Assembly: GCF_001436645.1 (NCBI RefSeq)
Contig: NZ_AYZI01000007.1
Coordinates: 1 to 64,000, forward strand
Source of the DNA: Fructilactobacillus florum DSM 22689 = JCM 16035
GTDB lineage: Bacteria > Bacillota > Bacilli > Lactobacillales > Lactobacillaceae
DNA length: 64,000 bases
Reading direction: 5' to 3'
Made by a program: the position numbers and the translations under genes. The notes below the pieces were generated by a model, which was given only the letters and a program-made list of their open reading frames with translations, was not told where the DNA came from and searched no databases. Below are positions 8,494 to 16,958 of the stretch, one piece after another (within the stretch, counting starts at the first letter, position 1; every line of letters begins with the position of its first letter).

Positions 8494-9324
8494 TTGTTTA
8501 AGCGCATCCGCCAGCGCTGGCGCAAACGACGTCAAGCACGAAATGCTCGACTAACATCATTAATCAAGCGCCCTGTCCTGCCACAAAACAACTTGGCGGT
8601 CCCAGAAAAACCGATAACTACCGTGTCCAAGCCGGTAGGCACATTAGTACCGGAAACTGCTTTTATTGAACCGCCCACAAAAAAGGCACGCATTTTCATT
8701 AACTATCAAGATGAGCAACATCGTCCGCTCCAGCAACCAGATATTTTCGTCAGTGAACTTGGTCAGCGCTTGCAAATTACGATTCCAGAAATTCCAAACT
8801 ATTATTTCAATGCCATGACCGGGATTACCTCTCACGTAGTCCAAACTAGCCAAGTAGTCACCCTTCACTATCGCAAACAAACCGGAAAAGCCGTGTTGAT
8901 CTATTGTTTTGACTTTGATGATCATCACTTGTTGAAGATTCCGACTTTTGCCGTTGGACCAATTGATACCGAATATTATCTTACCGCCCCGGCTATTGCT
9001 GGCTATCGACTCTATCTATGGGCTGGAAAATTGCGCGGACGCTTTTCAAAACAATCGCAAACCATCGTTTGTTATTATCGGCGCACAAACTGGCAACTAG
9101 TTCAACCAGTTAATTATCTCGTTACAATTACAACCACTACCTCCATCTATCCAGAACCAGAGCAAAATCAACCCCACCCAATTCGACTACCTCGAGGATC
9201 AGTTTGGAAAGTCTTCAAAGAAGTTCAGACTACCGAGACAACCTGGTTATTCTTGGGTGGAGCTGAATGGATCAAAAAATCTGCAACCAGGCGGCTGACT
9301 AGTCAGCCAAGCCTTTCACAATAA
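8494..9324 (+). CDS. MucBP-like/SH3-like domain protein without a visible signal peptide
   Basis: A 276-residue protein. After a very basic N-terminus (RIRQRWRKRRQAR) and a Pro/Lys-rich linker come two beta-rich repeats of about 65 residues (roughly 68-133 and 136-205) that resemble MucBP domains, each ending in a V-T-L-H-Y or I-V-C-Y-Y strand. A C-terminal SH3-like module (about 206-270) follows. Such domains are normally cell-surface modules, but no hydrophobic segment is present. GGAGG at 8481-8485 is eight bases before the TTG at 8494; the longer open frame starts on a TTG that overlaps this site and is unlikely. The gene is monocistronic, with its own terminator. Function is unknown. Confidence 0.7.
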   Translation: MFKRIRQRWRKRRQARNARLTSLIKRPVLPQNNLAVPEKPITTVSKPVGTLVPETAFIEPPTKKARIFINYQDEQHRPLQQPDIFVSELGQRLQITIPEIPNYYFNAMTGITSHVVQTSQVVTLHYRKQTGKAVLIYCFDFDDHHLLKIPTFAVGPIDTEYYLTAPAIAGYRLYLWAGKLRGRFSKQSQTIVCYYRRTNWQLVQPVNYLVTITTTTSIYPEPEQNQPHPIRLPRGSVWKVFKEVQTTETTWLFLGGAEWIKKSATRRLTSQPSLSQ

Positions 9325-9349
9325 TCGTCCGCATTCGGGCGATTTTTTT
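9324..9349 (+). terminator. Terminator after the MucBP-like gene
   Basis: ATCGTCCG pairs with CGGGCGAT (loop CATT) and is followed by seven T. The stem begins at the last base of the preceding stop codon. Confidence 0.85.
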
Positions 9350-9351
9350 AT

Positions 9352-9392
9352 TTGCTTTTCTGCGTTACATATTATATATTTTTCATATGAAA
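9352..9392 (+). promoter_or_regulatory. cadD promoter with palindromic operator
   Basis: TTGCTT (9352-9357), 17 bases, TATATT (9375-9380), then the perfect 12-base palindrome TTTCATATGAAA at 9381-9392, covering the expected start of transcription. ArsR-family repressors bind AT-rich dyads in this position, so this is the probable binding site for the regulator encoded by the second gene. Confidence 0.5.
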
Positions 9393-9422
9393 TTATATTA
9401 ATATTTAAACAAGGAGCTCTTC

Positions 9423-9995
9423 ATGAATATTGGACTTTTAACTCTCACCTTTGTAGCCGTCAATCTCGATTTTTTCGTTATGTTACTATTTTTATTACAT
9501 CGCCAGTCGCTTGCAACGGTACTAATCGGTTACTGGCTTGGTCTTATGACCCTACTAATCATCAGTTTTGTAGTTGGAAAAGTGCTAAGTACCTGGTTGC
9601 CAGAGTATCTTTTAGGTCTGCTTGGTTTCTTACCGATTTATCTCGCCCTTAAACCTGATGAACCCGACCAACCATCCCTGGAAAAAGCCGCCCCAGTGTT
9701 GGCCGTTATGTTGACTTACTGGTCGGTTTGTGCCGGGTGTAATCTAGCCATTTTTGTCCCCGTTCTAATCGGAATGTCACTTCCCGGTTTTCTTGCAACG
9801 ATTGGATATTTTAGTATACTGCTGGTGATCATCGTGCTACTATTGAAATTAATCGAACAACAAAATATCATTCAAAGCGGATTACAGCGCTATGGCAACG
9901 TCCTGCTGCGAGTTTGCTATTTTACCATTGGATGTTACGTCCTTTTTGAAAGTGGTTTCGTAGCTCAGGCTTGGCACTGGATCATATCCATTTAA
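9423..9995 (+). CDS. CadD-family heavy-metal resistance transporter
   Basis: A 190-residue integral membrane protein of the cadmium-resistance transporter family (PF03596), with about five hydrophobic segments. Family features include an N-terminal helix with a charged residue (AVNLDFFVMLLFLL), YWLG, LGFLPIYLALK and a cysteine pair followed by FVPV (VCAGCNLAIFVPVL). It probably exports Cd or Zn ions. The downstream ArsR-type gene starts within five bases of its stop, so the two are co-transcribed and probably autoregulated. The exact metal is inferred only from the family and from the regulator. Confidence 0.8.
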   Translation: MNIGLLTLTFVAVNLDFFVMLLFLLHRQSLATVLIGYWLGLMTLLIISFVVGKVLSTWLPEYLLGLLGFLPIYLALKPDEPDQPSLEKAAPVLAVMLTYWSVCAGCNLAIFVPVLIGMSLPGFLATIGYFSILLVIIVLLLKLIEQQNIIQSGLQRYGNVLLRVCYFTIGCYVLFESGFVAQAWHWIISI

Positions 9996-9999
9996 GAAG

Positions 10000-10335
10000 G
10001 TGATTTTAATCGATTCTCAAGCAATCATAGAAACTAGTGCGATCTTTAAATTATTGGGTAATGAGACCCGTTTAAATATCCTACTGTTGTTGGAAAAACA
10101 ACCTCAAACCGTATCAGAATTAGTCAGTGCTTTACATCTAAAGCAGTCAAATGTTTCCCATCAGCTTGCCCAACTAAAACATCATCAGCTGATTGCTTCG
10201 ACGCGTAGGGGTAAAAATCTCTTGTACAGCTTGCGCGATCCCCACGTCATTACGATGATTGAGACGACATATGAACACAGTGCCCATGTCATTCGCCATG
10301 AAGGGCATCCGTATCCATTCCGTGATCAACCCTAA
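10000..10335 (+). CDS. ArsR/SmtB-family metal-sensing repressor
   Basis: Winged-helix repressor of 111 residues; the recognition region is SALHLKQSNVSHQLAQLK. There is no cysteine, so CadC- or ArsR-type thiolate sites are excluded. The C-terminal helix carries Asp80, His82, His93 and His96, exactly the D-x-H-x10-H-x2-H spacing of the alpha-5 zinc/cobalt site in CzrA- and SmtB-type sensors. It probably represses the cadD-type transporter until Zn or Co binds. The start is uncertain: the GTG at 10000 overlaps the AAGAAGG ribosome binding site, and no ATG or TTG lies downstream in a better place. Confidence 0.8.
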   Translation: MILIDSQAIIETSAIFKLLGNETRLNILLLLEKQPQTVSELVSALHLKQSNVSHQLAQLKHHQLIASTRRGKNLLYSLRDPHVITMIETTYEHSAHVIRHEGHPYPFRDQP

Positions 10336-10340
10336 CCTAA

Positions 10341-10375
10341 AAAAACTCCGAATCCTATGAGATTCGGAGTTTTTT
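10341..10375. terminator. Bidirectional terminator between arsR and pepD
   Basis: AAAAACTCCGAATC pairs with GATTCGGAGTTTTT around the loop CTATGA, with A and T tracts on both sides. It serves both the plus-strand cadD-arsR transcript and the minus-strand prfC-pepD transcript. Confidence 0.9.
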
Positions 10376-10376
10376 A

Positions 10377-11798
10377 TCACAAATTTTTATCCATGTTATA
10401 AGTTAATTTTGACAAAGTCAGTCCCTTTGACATTAATTGGTTCATAAAACTATGCACCCGTTGTTCCATGATGTCCACCAAGCGTTGGTTTTGTTGCTCC
10501 AGATAGGCAGAAACTTGCTTGGAAGGTAGCTGATCCGCATGTGCTCTTGTCTTTGCCACATGTTCAATAAACATTTGCATCATTGCAGTTTTAAAATCAC
10601 GATCCAACTGAATAAAATCAGCATAATGAGATTCTACTAGCATGGATAGCTTGCGATACATCCAATAAGCACTAATGTCATCCATCTCCAACGGCGTTTC
10701 GGCGTAACTAGGTGCCGTATTTTGAACATTTCCAAAAAATGGGACATAGGGACTAAAAGTTGGAATCCCAAAATTCAGCCACATTATTGCAGAACTCGTG
10801 CTTACTCCATCATTTTTCAGTTGTAATACGTGGGAGTTCTGTGTCCGGTTCATTGCAATTGGTCGATATTTAGTTTTGGTTGCTCCTTGACCGTGAGCAA
10901 GTGGGTCAAATTCCGTCTCATTATAATGGGAACTCAAAATAAACTGGACATCTTCAACTCGGATTTTGCGATCTGCGCGAAGGACAAAGGGCAGGTCTGC
11001 TGAAGTTGGGCTCTGAATTAAAGATGGCGTCAAGTAACGCTGCCCATACCAGACCCTCGGGGTATTATAATTACGATCTTTTTCATTGCTGGTCCCAAAG
11101 ATTTTTCTGAAATTAAATCCCGTACGGTTTGGATTCAAATGATGCTGCTCCACAAATTCCTGCAACCCAGCTGACCACATAAAATTTTGAGGATCGGAGA
11201 AATCAACCGTTTGAATAGCAACTTGATTTGCAACTACCACGTAAGTATCGTCTGGAATCCGTGCAGCCACCCAGTGATGCCCAGTGACAATTTCCATGTA
11301 CCAGATTTCATCATGATCACTAAACATTACTCCGTTACCTTCCGGAGAACCATACTGTTTAATCAGTTGACCAAGATACTCTACTCCTTCACGACTACTA
11401 TGAATGTACGGTAAAACCACTGACGGTAGCGAATCCTCCGCAAGACCAGCGGGAACCCATGGATCATAAGCCAACGTGGCCGGATTCCCATAAACACTTT
11501 CTGTCGCACTCATCGCAACGTCAACTTCATTAAATCCACTTTCGGCGTACACCCCTTCGTTGGCATCATCAGCATTTGGCGTTGCTGAATATCGCATACC
11601 TGTTCGTGGCAGCGTTAGCCGAAAGCCATTTTGATTAGAAATCCATTGTCTCGTTTCATCCTGATACGCTGGATGAACAACAAATCTCTGGGGAGTCAAC
11701 GGTAGGAAGGTATCATCATTTCGAGCAATCATTGTTGATCCGTCAATACTGGCATCCTTACCCACCATCACACTAGTACAAGCTGATAAAGGTTTCAT
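10377..11798 (-). CDS. pepD: C69-family dipeptidase
   Basis: A 473-residue N-terminal-nucleophile dipeptidase. Peptidase family C69 is recognised from LSACTSVMVGKDASIDGST, with a catalytic cysteine at position 7, which should become the N-terminus after autoprocessing, and from ARNDD. It hydrolyses a broad range of dipeptides in the cytoplasm, part of amino-acid supply in lactic acid bacteria. AGGAGG stands six bases before the ATG. It follows prfC by ten bases, so the two share a transcript, with no obvious functional link. Confidence 0.9.
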   Translation of the reverse strand: MKPLSACTSVMVGKDASIDGSTMIARNDDTFLPLTPQRFVVHPAYQDETRQWISNQNGFRLTLPRTGMRYSATPNADDANEGVYAESGFNEVDVAMSATESVYGNPATLAYDPWVPAGLAEDSLPSVVLPYIHSSREGVEYLGQLIKQYGSPEGNGVMFSDHDEIWYMEIVTGHHWVAARIPDDTYVVVANQVAIQTVDFSDPQNFMWSAGLQEFVEQHHLNPNRTGFNFRKIFGTSNEKDRNYNTPRVWYGQRYLTPSLIQSPTSADLPFVLRADRKIRVEDVQFILSSHYNETEFDPLAHGQGATKTKYRPIAMNRTQNSHVLQLKNDGVSTSSAIMWLNFGIPTFSPYVPFFGNVQNTAPSYAETPLEMDDISAYWMYRKLSMLVESHYADFIQLDRDFKTAMMQMFIEHVAKTRAHADQLPSKQVSAYLEQQNQRLVDIMEQRVHSFMNQLMSKGLTLSKLTYNMDKNL

Positions 11799-11808
11799 TG
11801 ATTTCCTC

Positions 11809-13386
11809 CTATAATTTAGAGGTCAGTTGGACATCGGGATACTTATCCTGAAACCAGCGTTCCGCAAATTTGTTTTCAAACAGAAATAAGGGTGCTCCGT
11901 TACGATCCTTTACTAAAATATTACGTGCTGAAGACATTTTTTCATCCAACTGTTCTGGATCAATCCACCGAGCAGTTTTGTGTCCTAATGGTTCTAGCAA
12001 AACATCGGAGTTATATTCGTTTTTCATTCTAAATTTAAAAACTTCGAATTGCAATTGACCAACCGCACCTAGAATGTACTGATTAGTCAGATACGTAGTA
12101 TACAGTTGAATCGCCCCTTCTTGAACTAGTTGTTGAATTCCCTTATGAAATGACTTTTGCTTCATAACATTTTTAGGAGAAACGCGCATGAACAATTCGG
12201 GGGTGAACTGTGGCAATTTGGGGTAGGCTAGCGCTGCTTTGCCAGTATGAATCGTATCACCAATCTGAAAATTACCAGTATCGTAAAGTCCAATGATGTC
12301 ACCAGCAACTGCTGATTCAACATTTTCTCGTGTATTCGCCATAAATTCTGTGACGTTCGATAGGCGCACTGATTTTTCGGTTCGACTCAAGGTTACATCC
12401 ATTCCCTTAACAAATTCCCCTGAGCAAATCCGAGCAAAGGCAATCCGATCTCGATGATGTGGATTCATGTTCGCTTGAATCTTAAAAATAAAAGCAGAAA
12501 ACTGCTCAGCAGTTGGTTCTATCTCCGTTGCAGTCGTCGTCTGGTGGGGGCCAGGAGCCGGCGCCATTTCCAAATAGGCATCCAAAAACGTTTGAACCCC
12601 AAAATTAACCAGGGCCGAGCCAAAGAAAACCGGGGTTTGTTGCCCCTGAGCAATCTTTTGTGCATCAAATTGATTCCCCGCCTCAGAAATTAAATCCATC
12701 TCTTCTTTTGCTTCTTGATAAATCTCATCCGAGGCTAATTCGTCATCATTTTCTAGCTGACCGTCGGGGGTCAACTTTTTAAAAACCCGACCGGCGGTTG
12801 CCGGTTGAAAAACTTCAACGCGGTGATTATAACGATCATACAAGCCACGAAAAATTCGACCGGAGCCGATTGGCCAATTCATCGGATAGGCTTCAATCCC
12901 TAAAACTTCTTCTAGTTGCGCAACTAATTCCATGGGAGCGCGACTATCTCGATCTAATTTATTCATAAACGTAAAAATCGGAATGCCCCGCATTTTACAA
13001 ATCTGAAATAGTTTCTTTGTCTGCGGTTCAATCCCCTTTGCAGCGTCAATCACCATGACTGCAGAATCAACTGCCATTAACGTTCGATAAGTATCTTCAG
13101 AAAAATCCTCGTGACCTGGGGTATCGAGAATGTTAATACGCTTATCATCGTAGTCAAACTGCATCACCGAACTAGTCACCGAAATTCCACGTTTTTGTTC
13201 GATTTCCATCCAATCAGACTTAGCAAAGTTGCCACTTTTTCGCGCTTTCACCGTCCCAGCTTCTCTCACGATGCCACCAAACAGCAACAATTGTTCGGTA
13301 ATCGTGGTTTTCCCGGCATCGGGGTGCGAAATAATTGCAAACGTTCGTCGTTTCGCAACTGCCGCTTGTAATCCATGCTTATTCAT
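11809..13386 (-). CDS. prfC: Peptide chain release factor 3
   Basis: Translational GTPase of 525 residues that removes RF1/RF2 from the ribosome after termination. The G motifs are intact: SHPDAGKTT (G1), DTPGHEDF (G3) and NKLD (G4), with the RF3-typical [18 protein letters not shown] switch region. The C-terminal beta domain includes [18 protein letters not shown] precedes the ATG at 13386. Length matches the family. Confidence 0.96.
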   Translation of the reverse strand: MNKHGLQAAVAKRRTFAIISHPDAGKTTITEQLLLFGGIVREAGTVKARKSGNFAKSDWMEIEQKRGISVTSSVMQFDYDDKRINILDTPGHEDFSEDTYRTLMAVDSAVMVIDAAKGIEPQTKKLFQICKMRGIPIFTFMNKLDRDSRAPMELVAQLEEVLGIEAYPMNWPIGSGRIFRGLYDRYNHRVEVFQPATAGRVFKKLTPDGQLENDDELASDEIYQEAKEEMDLISEAGNQFDAQKIAQGQQTPVFFGSALVNFGVQTFLDAYLEMAPAPGPHQTTTATEIEPTAEQFSAFIFKIQANMNPHHRDRIAFARICSGEFVKGMDVTLSRTEKSVRLSNVTEFMANTRENVESAVAGDIIGLYDTGNFQIGDTIHTGKAALAYPKLPQFTPELFMRVSPKNVMKQKSFHKGIQQLVQEGAIQLYTTYLTNQYILGAVGQLQFEVFKFRMKNEYNSDVLLEPLGHKTARWIDPEQLDEKMSSARNILVKDRNGAPLFLFENKFAERWFQDKYPDVQLTSKL

Positions 13387-13414
13387 CTTTTCCTCCTAAT
13401 GCTGATGTACTGTT

Positions 13415-13440
13415 TAAAAAAATCCGGCTAAGCCCGGATT
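13415..13440 (-). terminator. Terminator after the AI-2E-family gene
   Basis: AATCCGG (13421-13427) pairs with CCGGATT (13434-13440). Read on the minus strand it is followed by a T tract, ending the recX-transporter transcript before prfC. Confidence 0.8.
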
Positions 13441-13449
13441 TTTAGTTTA

Positions 13450-14577
13450 TTAATTATCAAGGGGCTTTTGATCGTGCTGCACTAACCATAAATTATAGCC
13501 AAATTCCACGACAACCTTCACAATTGCATAGATTGGAATTGCCAAGATCATCCCCAACAATCCGGCAATGTTACCCGCTGCTAACAAGATGATAATGATG
13601 GTTAACGGATGAATTTTAAGCGTTTTCCCAATCACGTTCGGATAAACAAGATTCCCGTCGACTTGCTGCACAATAATTACTATCACAATCGTCCAAACCG
13701 CTTGCATCGGACTAACCGTAATCGCCACTAGTAGGGCCGGCACAATCCCCAAATATGGTCCAACATAAGGAACTAAGTTACAAAAACCTGCAAAAACTCC
13801 GAGCAACAAGGCATACTTCTGACCGATTAATAAGTAACCAATCGAGGTAAAGGTGCCGACAAAGAGGCATTCAATCACTTGCCCCCCAATATAGTGTGAT
13901 AACGTCTGGTTCATTTTTTTCAACAACATTTCGGAAGTTTTTCGATGCTCCTTGGACAGTGTTGGAAAAAGATGTTCAATACTTGGCAACAACTTGTCAC
14001 CATCTTTTAACATGTAAAAAAGAATGATGGGAGCCGTAATCAAGGTGATAACCACGCTCGCTGCCATCGAAATAATGCTCCCCGTACTCTTCGAGAGATT
14101 ATTCAAAAAGCCACGCAGATACCCAGTGTAAGATGACTGAACTTTTGAAACAATTGGATCCCAATCGATTCGGCTCAAAAAGCCATGTTTACTTAATTTA
14201 GCCAGTGATGCTTCTTGATGAGCAGCGAACTTAGGCATATTGGCAGCCATATTGGCTACTTGGGAAACTAGCCGTGGAATAAACGACATCAATATAAAAA
14301 TTACTAATAAAGTCAGCACAACAAAGATGATCGTGGTACCCCAGGTGCGATTAATGTGCTTAGTCTTAGAAATTTTAATCTTCATTAGCATGGTCAATAC
14401 CGGGTTCAACATATAATACAAAAAGCCGGCAATCAGTAACGGAACAAAGATAGTCGAAATAAAGATGCCAATCGGCGAAAATAAAAAGCTAATTTTAGTA
14501 CATAAATAAACAATCGCAATCACTAACAACAGCTCAACGGTCCAAAACATCAGCCGTGAGCTTCTTAAATCCTTCAT
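13450..14577 (-). CDS. AI-2E family (YtvI/PerM-like) membrane transporter
   Basis: A 375-residue membrane protein of PF01594 with about seven or eight hydrophobic segments. The typical central extracytoplasmic loop (about 90-165) is followed by LITAPIILFYMLKDGDKLLPSIEHL, and the family glycine-proline stretch FCNLVPYVGPYLGIVPAL is present. Members export small solutes or ions; autoinducer-2 transport is known for only one of them, so the substrate is open. GGAGG lies ten bases before the ATG, five bases after the recX stop, so the genes are probably co-transcribed. Confidence 0.85.
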   Translation of the reverse strand: MKDLRSSRLMFWTVELLLVIAIVYLCTKISFLFSPIGIFISTIFVPLLIAGFLYYMLNPVLTMLMKIKISKTKHINRTWGTTIIFVVLTLLVIFILMSFIPRLVSQVANMAANMPKFAAHQEASLAKLSKHGFLSRIDWDPIVSKVQSSYTGYLRGFLNNLSKSTGSIISMAASVVITLITAPIILFYMLKDGDKLLPSIEHLFPTLSKEHRKTSEMLLKKMNQTLSHYIGGQVIECLFVGTFTSIGYLLIGQKYALLLGVFAGFCNLVPYVGPYLGIVPALLVAITVSPMQAVWTIVIVIIVQQVDGNLVYPNVIGKTLKIHPLTIIIILLAAGNIAGLLGMILAIPIYAIVKVVVEFGYNLWLVQHDQKPLDN

Positions 14578-14582
14578 ATAAC

Positions 14583-15392
14583 CTAATCCTCCAACTGCTC
14601 TAGATAAGTCTCAATCTCATCAAAGGCGAATCCCCGACGGAGGAGTGCCTGTTTTATTTTTTGCTGCTGATCAAAGCCGACCAAATGTCGATAACGGTGC
14701 CGTAATTTGGTGGTTTCTTTGACTAACAGTTCCTGTTCTCGCTCAGCATTACTAGCTTTTGGTAGACTAGCTACGGCATCACTAGCCGTTGAATAGGAAA
14801 AGCCCCGCCGCACTAGTCCCATCTTGACTTTTTCAATGCTCTTATTATAGGGGTAGTTTTGATAGTGGTCAAATAGCTTGTGAGCTAGCCGTTTCGCAAT
14901 GGTTTGTTCAACTGTTGCTGGATAGATTGCTGTCAAAGCAGTTGTTCGCAGTTCAAAGGGAATCCCTTTGTGGTCTAAATACCGGTCAGCTGCCAGCGGT
15001 CCCTTTTCCTGCATGGCAACAACCTGCTGCAAGTAACTAACCGTATAGGTCTTGTCATTAAGCAAGTCCAACGAACGTAAGTCTGCTACCACTGTTTCAA
15101 TCGAATCTTCATCATCGGTTAAAGTCTGCAATTTCGTTTGTAATTCGGCCACAGTTCGGGGACGATAAGCAATAAAATCAAGCGCCTTGGCACGCAATTT
15201 AGCCACCTGATCAGCCGCTTGAATATCACTAATCTGATGAGCTGTTAACTCGGTTCCCTTCGCCAGTTGATATTTAATGAGGACGGCTTCGCTAACTGGA
15301 AATGCATACTGATCATCTAAATAAATGTTATAGCGTCCTGGTCGCTTTTGTGTAGTAATCTTACTAATTTTTTTGACTACATTTTGTCGCAC
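14583..15392 (-). CDS. recX: Regulatory protein RecX
   Basis: A 269-residue RecX that binds RecA filaments and limits recombinase activity. The three-helix repeats are visible (LRAKALDFIAYRPRTVAELQ, LVRRGFSYSTASDAV, ALLRRGFAFDEIETYL). Start is GTG at 15392 with AAAGGAG eight bases upstream. No recA is in the window. The transporter gene follows on the same transcript. Confidence 0.92.
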   Translation of the reverse strand: MRQNVVKKISKITTQKRPGRYNIYLDDQYAFPVSEAVLIKYQLAKGTELTAHQISDIQAADQVAKLRAKALDFIAYRPRTVAELQTKLQTLTDDEDSIETVVADLRSLDLLNDKTYTVSYLQQVVAMQEKGPLAADRYLDHKGIPFELRTTALTAIYPATVEQTIAKRLAHKLFDHYQNYPYNKSIEKVKMGLVRRGFSYSTASDAVASLPKASNAEREQELLVKETTKLRHRYRHLVGFDQQQKIKQALLRRGFAFDEIETYLEQLED

Positions 15393-15473
15393 GGTTTCAG
15401 CTCCTTTAGAATTAACAAGTTTTAAGCAATCTGCTATACTTGCAGGAGATAGCTAGCAAAGGATGGTTGATTA

Positions 15474-15929
15474 ATGCCGAAAGCACATGTAATTTTTGCC
15501 ACCATTACCGGTAATAACGAAGACATTGCCGATATTGTAACGGAAGCGCTTGAAGATCTTGGTCTCACGGTACTAGAAACAGAAATCTCACAAACCGATG
15601 TCGCCGAACTCCAAGCCGCAGATCTAATTGTAATTTGTCCCTACACCTATGACGAAGGTCACTTACCTGAAGAAGGTCTCGACTTTTATGATGATTTAGC
15701 TACTGCTGATTTAGGTTCCAAAGTTTTTGGGGTCGCCGGTTCTGGGGATGTTTTTTACCAAGAATTCTATAATACCGCCGTTGATAAATTTACGATGGCA
15801 CTAAAAAACACTGGTGCTACCCAAGGGGCAGCGAGCGTTAAAATTAACTTAGATCCCGACGAAGCTGATATCAAGACCCTAGATGACTTTGCCAACCAGC
15901 TGGTAGATACCCTCAAAAATCAGAACTAA
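15474..15929 (+). CDS. Flavodoxin
   Basis: A 151-residue FMN-binding electron carrier. The phosphate-binding loop is ATITGNNEDIA (a Thr/Asn-rich variant of the usual T-x-T-G-N), and the isoalloxazine loops include YTYDEGHLPEEGLDF and GSGDVFYQEFYNT. The protein is acidic, as expected. AAAGGATGG precedes the ATG. Its stop overlaps by four bases with that of the convergent yihY gene. A redox partner cannot be assigned from the neighbourhood. Confidence 0.9.
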   Translation: MPKAHVIFATITGNNEDIADIVTEALEDLGLTVLETEISQTDVAELQAADLIVICPYTYDEGHLPEEGLDFYDDLATADLGSKVFGVAGSGDVFYQEFYNTAVDKFTMALKNTGATQGAASVKINLDPDEADIKTLDDFANQLVDTLKNQN

Positions 15930-16831
15930 GACTTCTCAGACGGAAGTCTTTTTTTGATGATTTTAGGAATTCCGGTTTGCTTTTGCCCAAGGTGTCCCTC
16001 AAAGAACTCCTCAACACTGGCGTTGATAACTGCCCCAAATAGAAGCACCAACCCAGTAAAATAAAACCATAAAATCACCACCATGAAGGTTCCAATCGTC
16101 TTATTGGCCGTAATCCCACGAAAGAAATAACTAATCAGTAAGGAAAATCCTTGTGACAATAACGTCAAACCCAGCAAAGCTAAGATAGCTCCCGGAACTG
16201 CGTAACGTAACTTAATTTTAAGACTCGGAACGAAGTAATATAACATGACCAAAATGACAAAAGAAAGACCAATAATAAATGGGATTCGCGCATCCTCCAG
16301 CCAAGAAATCAGTGTCGGAGAAACATGAAAGATTTTTTTAGTTATAACTAGTAGATTTTGACCAAAACCCATCAAAATCATCAGGACAAATAAAAAGACC
16401 ACCAACAAAATCATCCAGACAAATGACATTAATCGATTCATGAAGGCACTTTGCTTCTCTACTCCATAAATACGATTAACTGCCCGTTGAAAAGCGGCCA
16501 TCGAACTACTCGATGACCAGATTACTAACACAATCCCAATCGAAAGACTCCCACCAGCATTCCCACTAAAAGCATTATTAAACACTGGGCGTAATACATC
16601 GTAGATTGAACTAGGGACGATCGGACGTAATACGGAAAAGACCCGTTGCGGATCTGTATTTGTAAATTTAATGGCACTCCCAATAATGATTAGGATGGGA
16701 AACAAGGACAATAGCACATAATATGCAAATACAATCGCTGAATCAGAAACGTTGCCCATGGCAAACCGTTTTACGCACAATTTTACAAACCGAATTAATT
16801 CGGTCCAATGAAACCGTTTTTGGATTGGCAT
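15926..16831 (-). CDS. YihY/virulence factor BrkB family membrane protein
   Basis: A 301-residue membrane protein (UPF0761) with six hydrophobic segments. Family features are FAYYVLLSLFPILI near the N-terminus, WSSSSSMAAFQRAVNRIYGVE in the middle and FMVVILWFYFTGLVLLFGAVINA near the C-terminus. Members are often labelled ribonuclease BN by old error; the true function is not settled. AAAGGAAG precedes the ATG at 16831. Confidence 0.85.
   Translation of the reverse strand: MPIQKRFHWTELIRFVKLCVKRFAMGNVSDSAIVFAYYVLLSLFPILIIIGSAIKFTNTDPQRVFSVLRPIVPSSIYDVLRPVFNNAFSGNAGGSLSIGIVLVIWSSSSSMAAFQRAVNRIYGVEKQSAFMNRLMSFVWMILLVVFLFVLMILMGFGQNLLVITKKIFHVSPTLISWLEDARIPFIIGLSFVILVMLYYFVPSLKIKLRYAVPGAILALLGLTLLSQGFSLLISYFFRGITANKTIGTFMVVILWFYFTGLVLLFGAVINASVEEFFEGHLGQKQTGIPKIIKKRLPSEKS
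15928..15957 (+). terminator. Flavodoxin terminator, inside the end of yihY
   Basis: AAGACTTC (15928-15935) pairs with GAAGTCTT (15943-15950), followed by a T tract. Because the convergent yihY reads through this DNA on the other strand, the hairpin also encodes the Lys/Arg-rich C-terminal residues of YihY. Confidence 0.85.
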
Positions 16832-16958
16832 CGTCTTTCTTCCTTTCCATTGTTGTTCTTATCATACCACTTGCCTTTTTTGGCTGACCGCTAAATTATG
16901 TTAAAATGAAACAATCACAGGTTCAGTTAAAAAACTGAATTCTTTTAGGAGGACTAAT

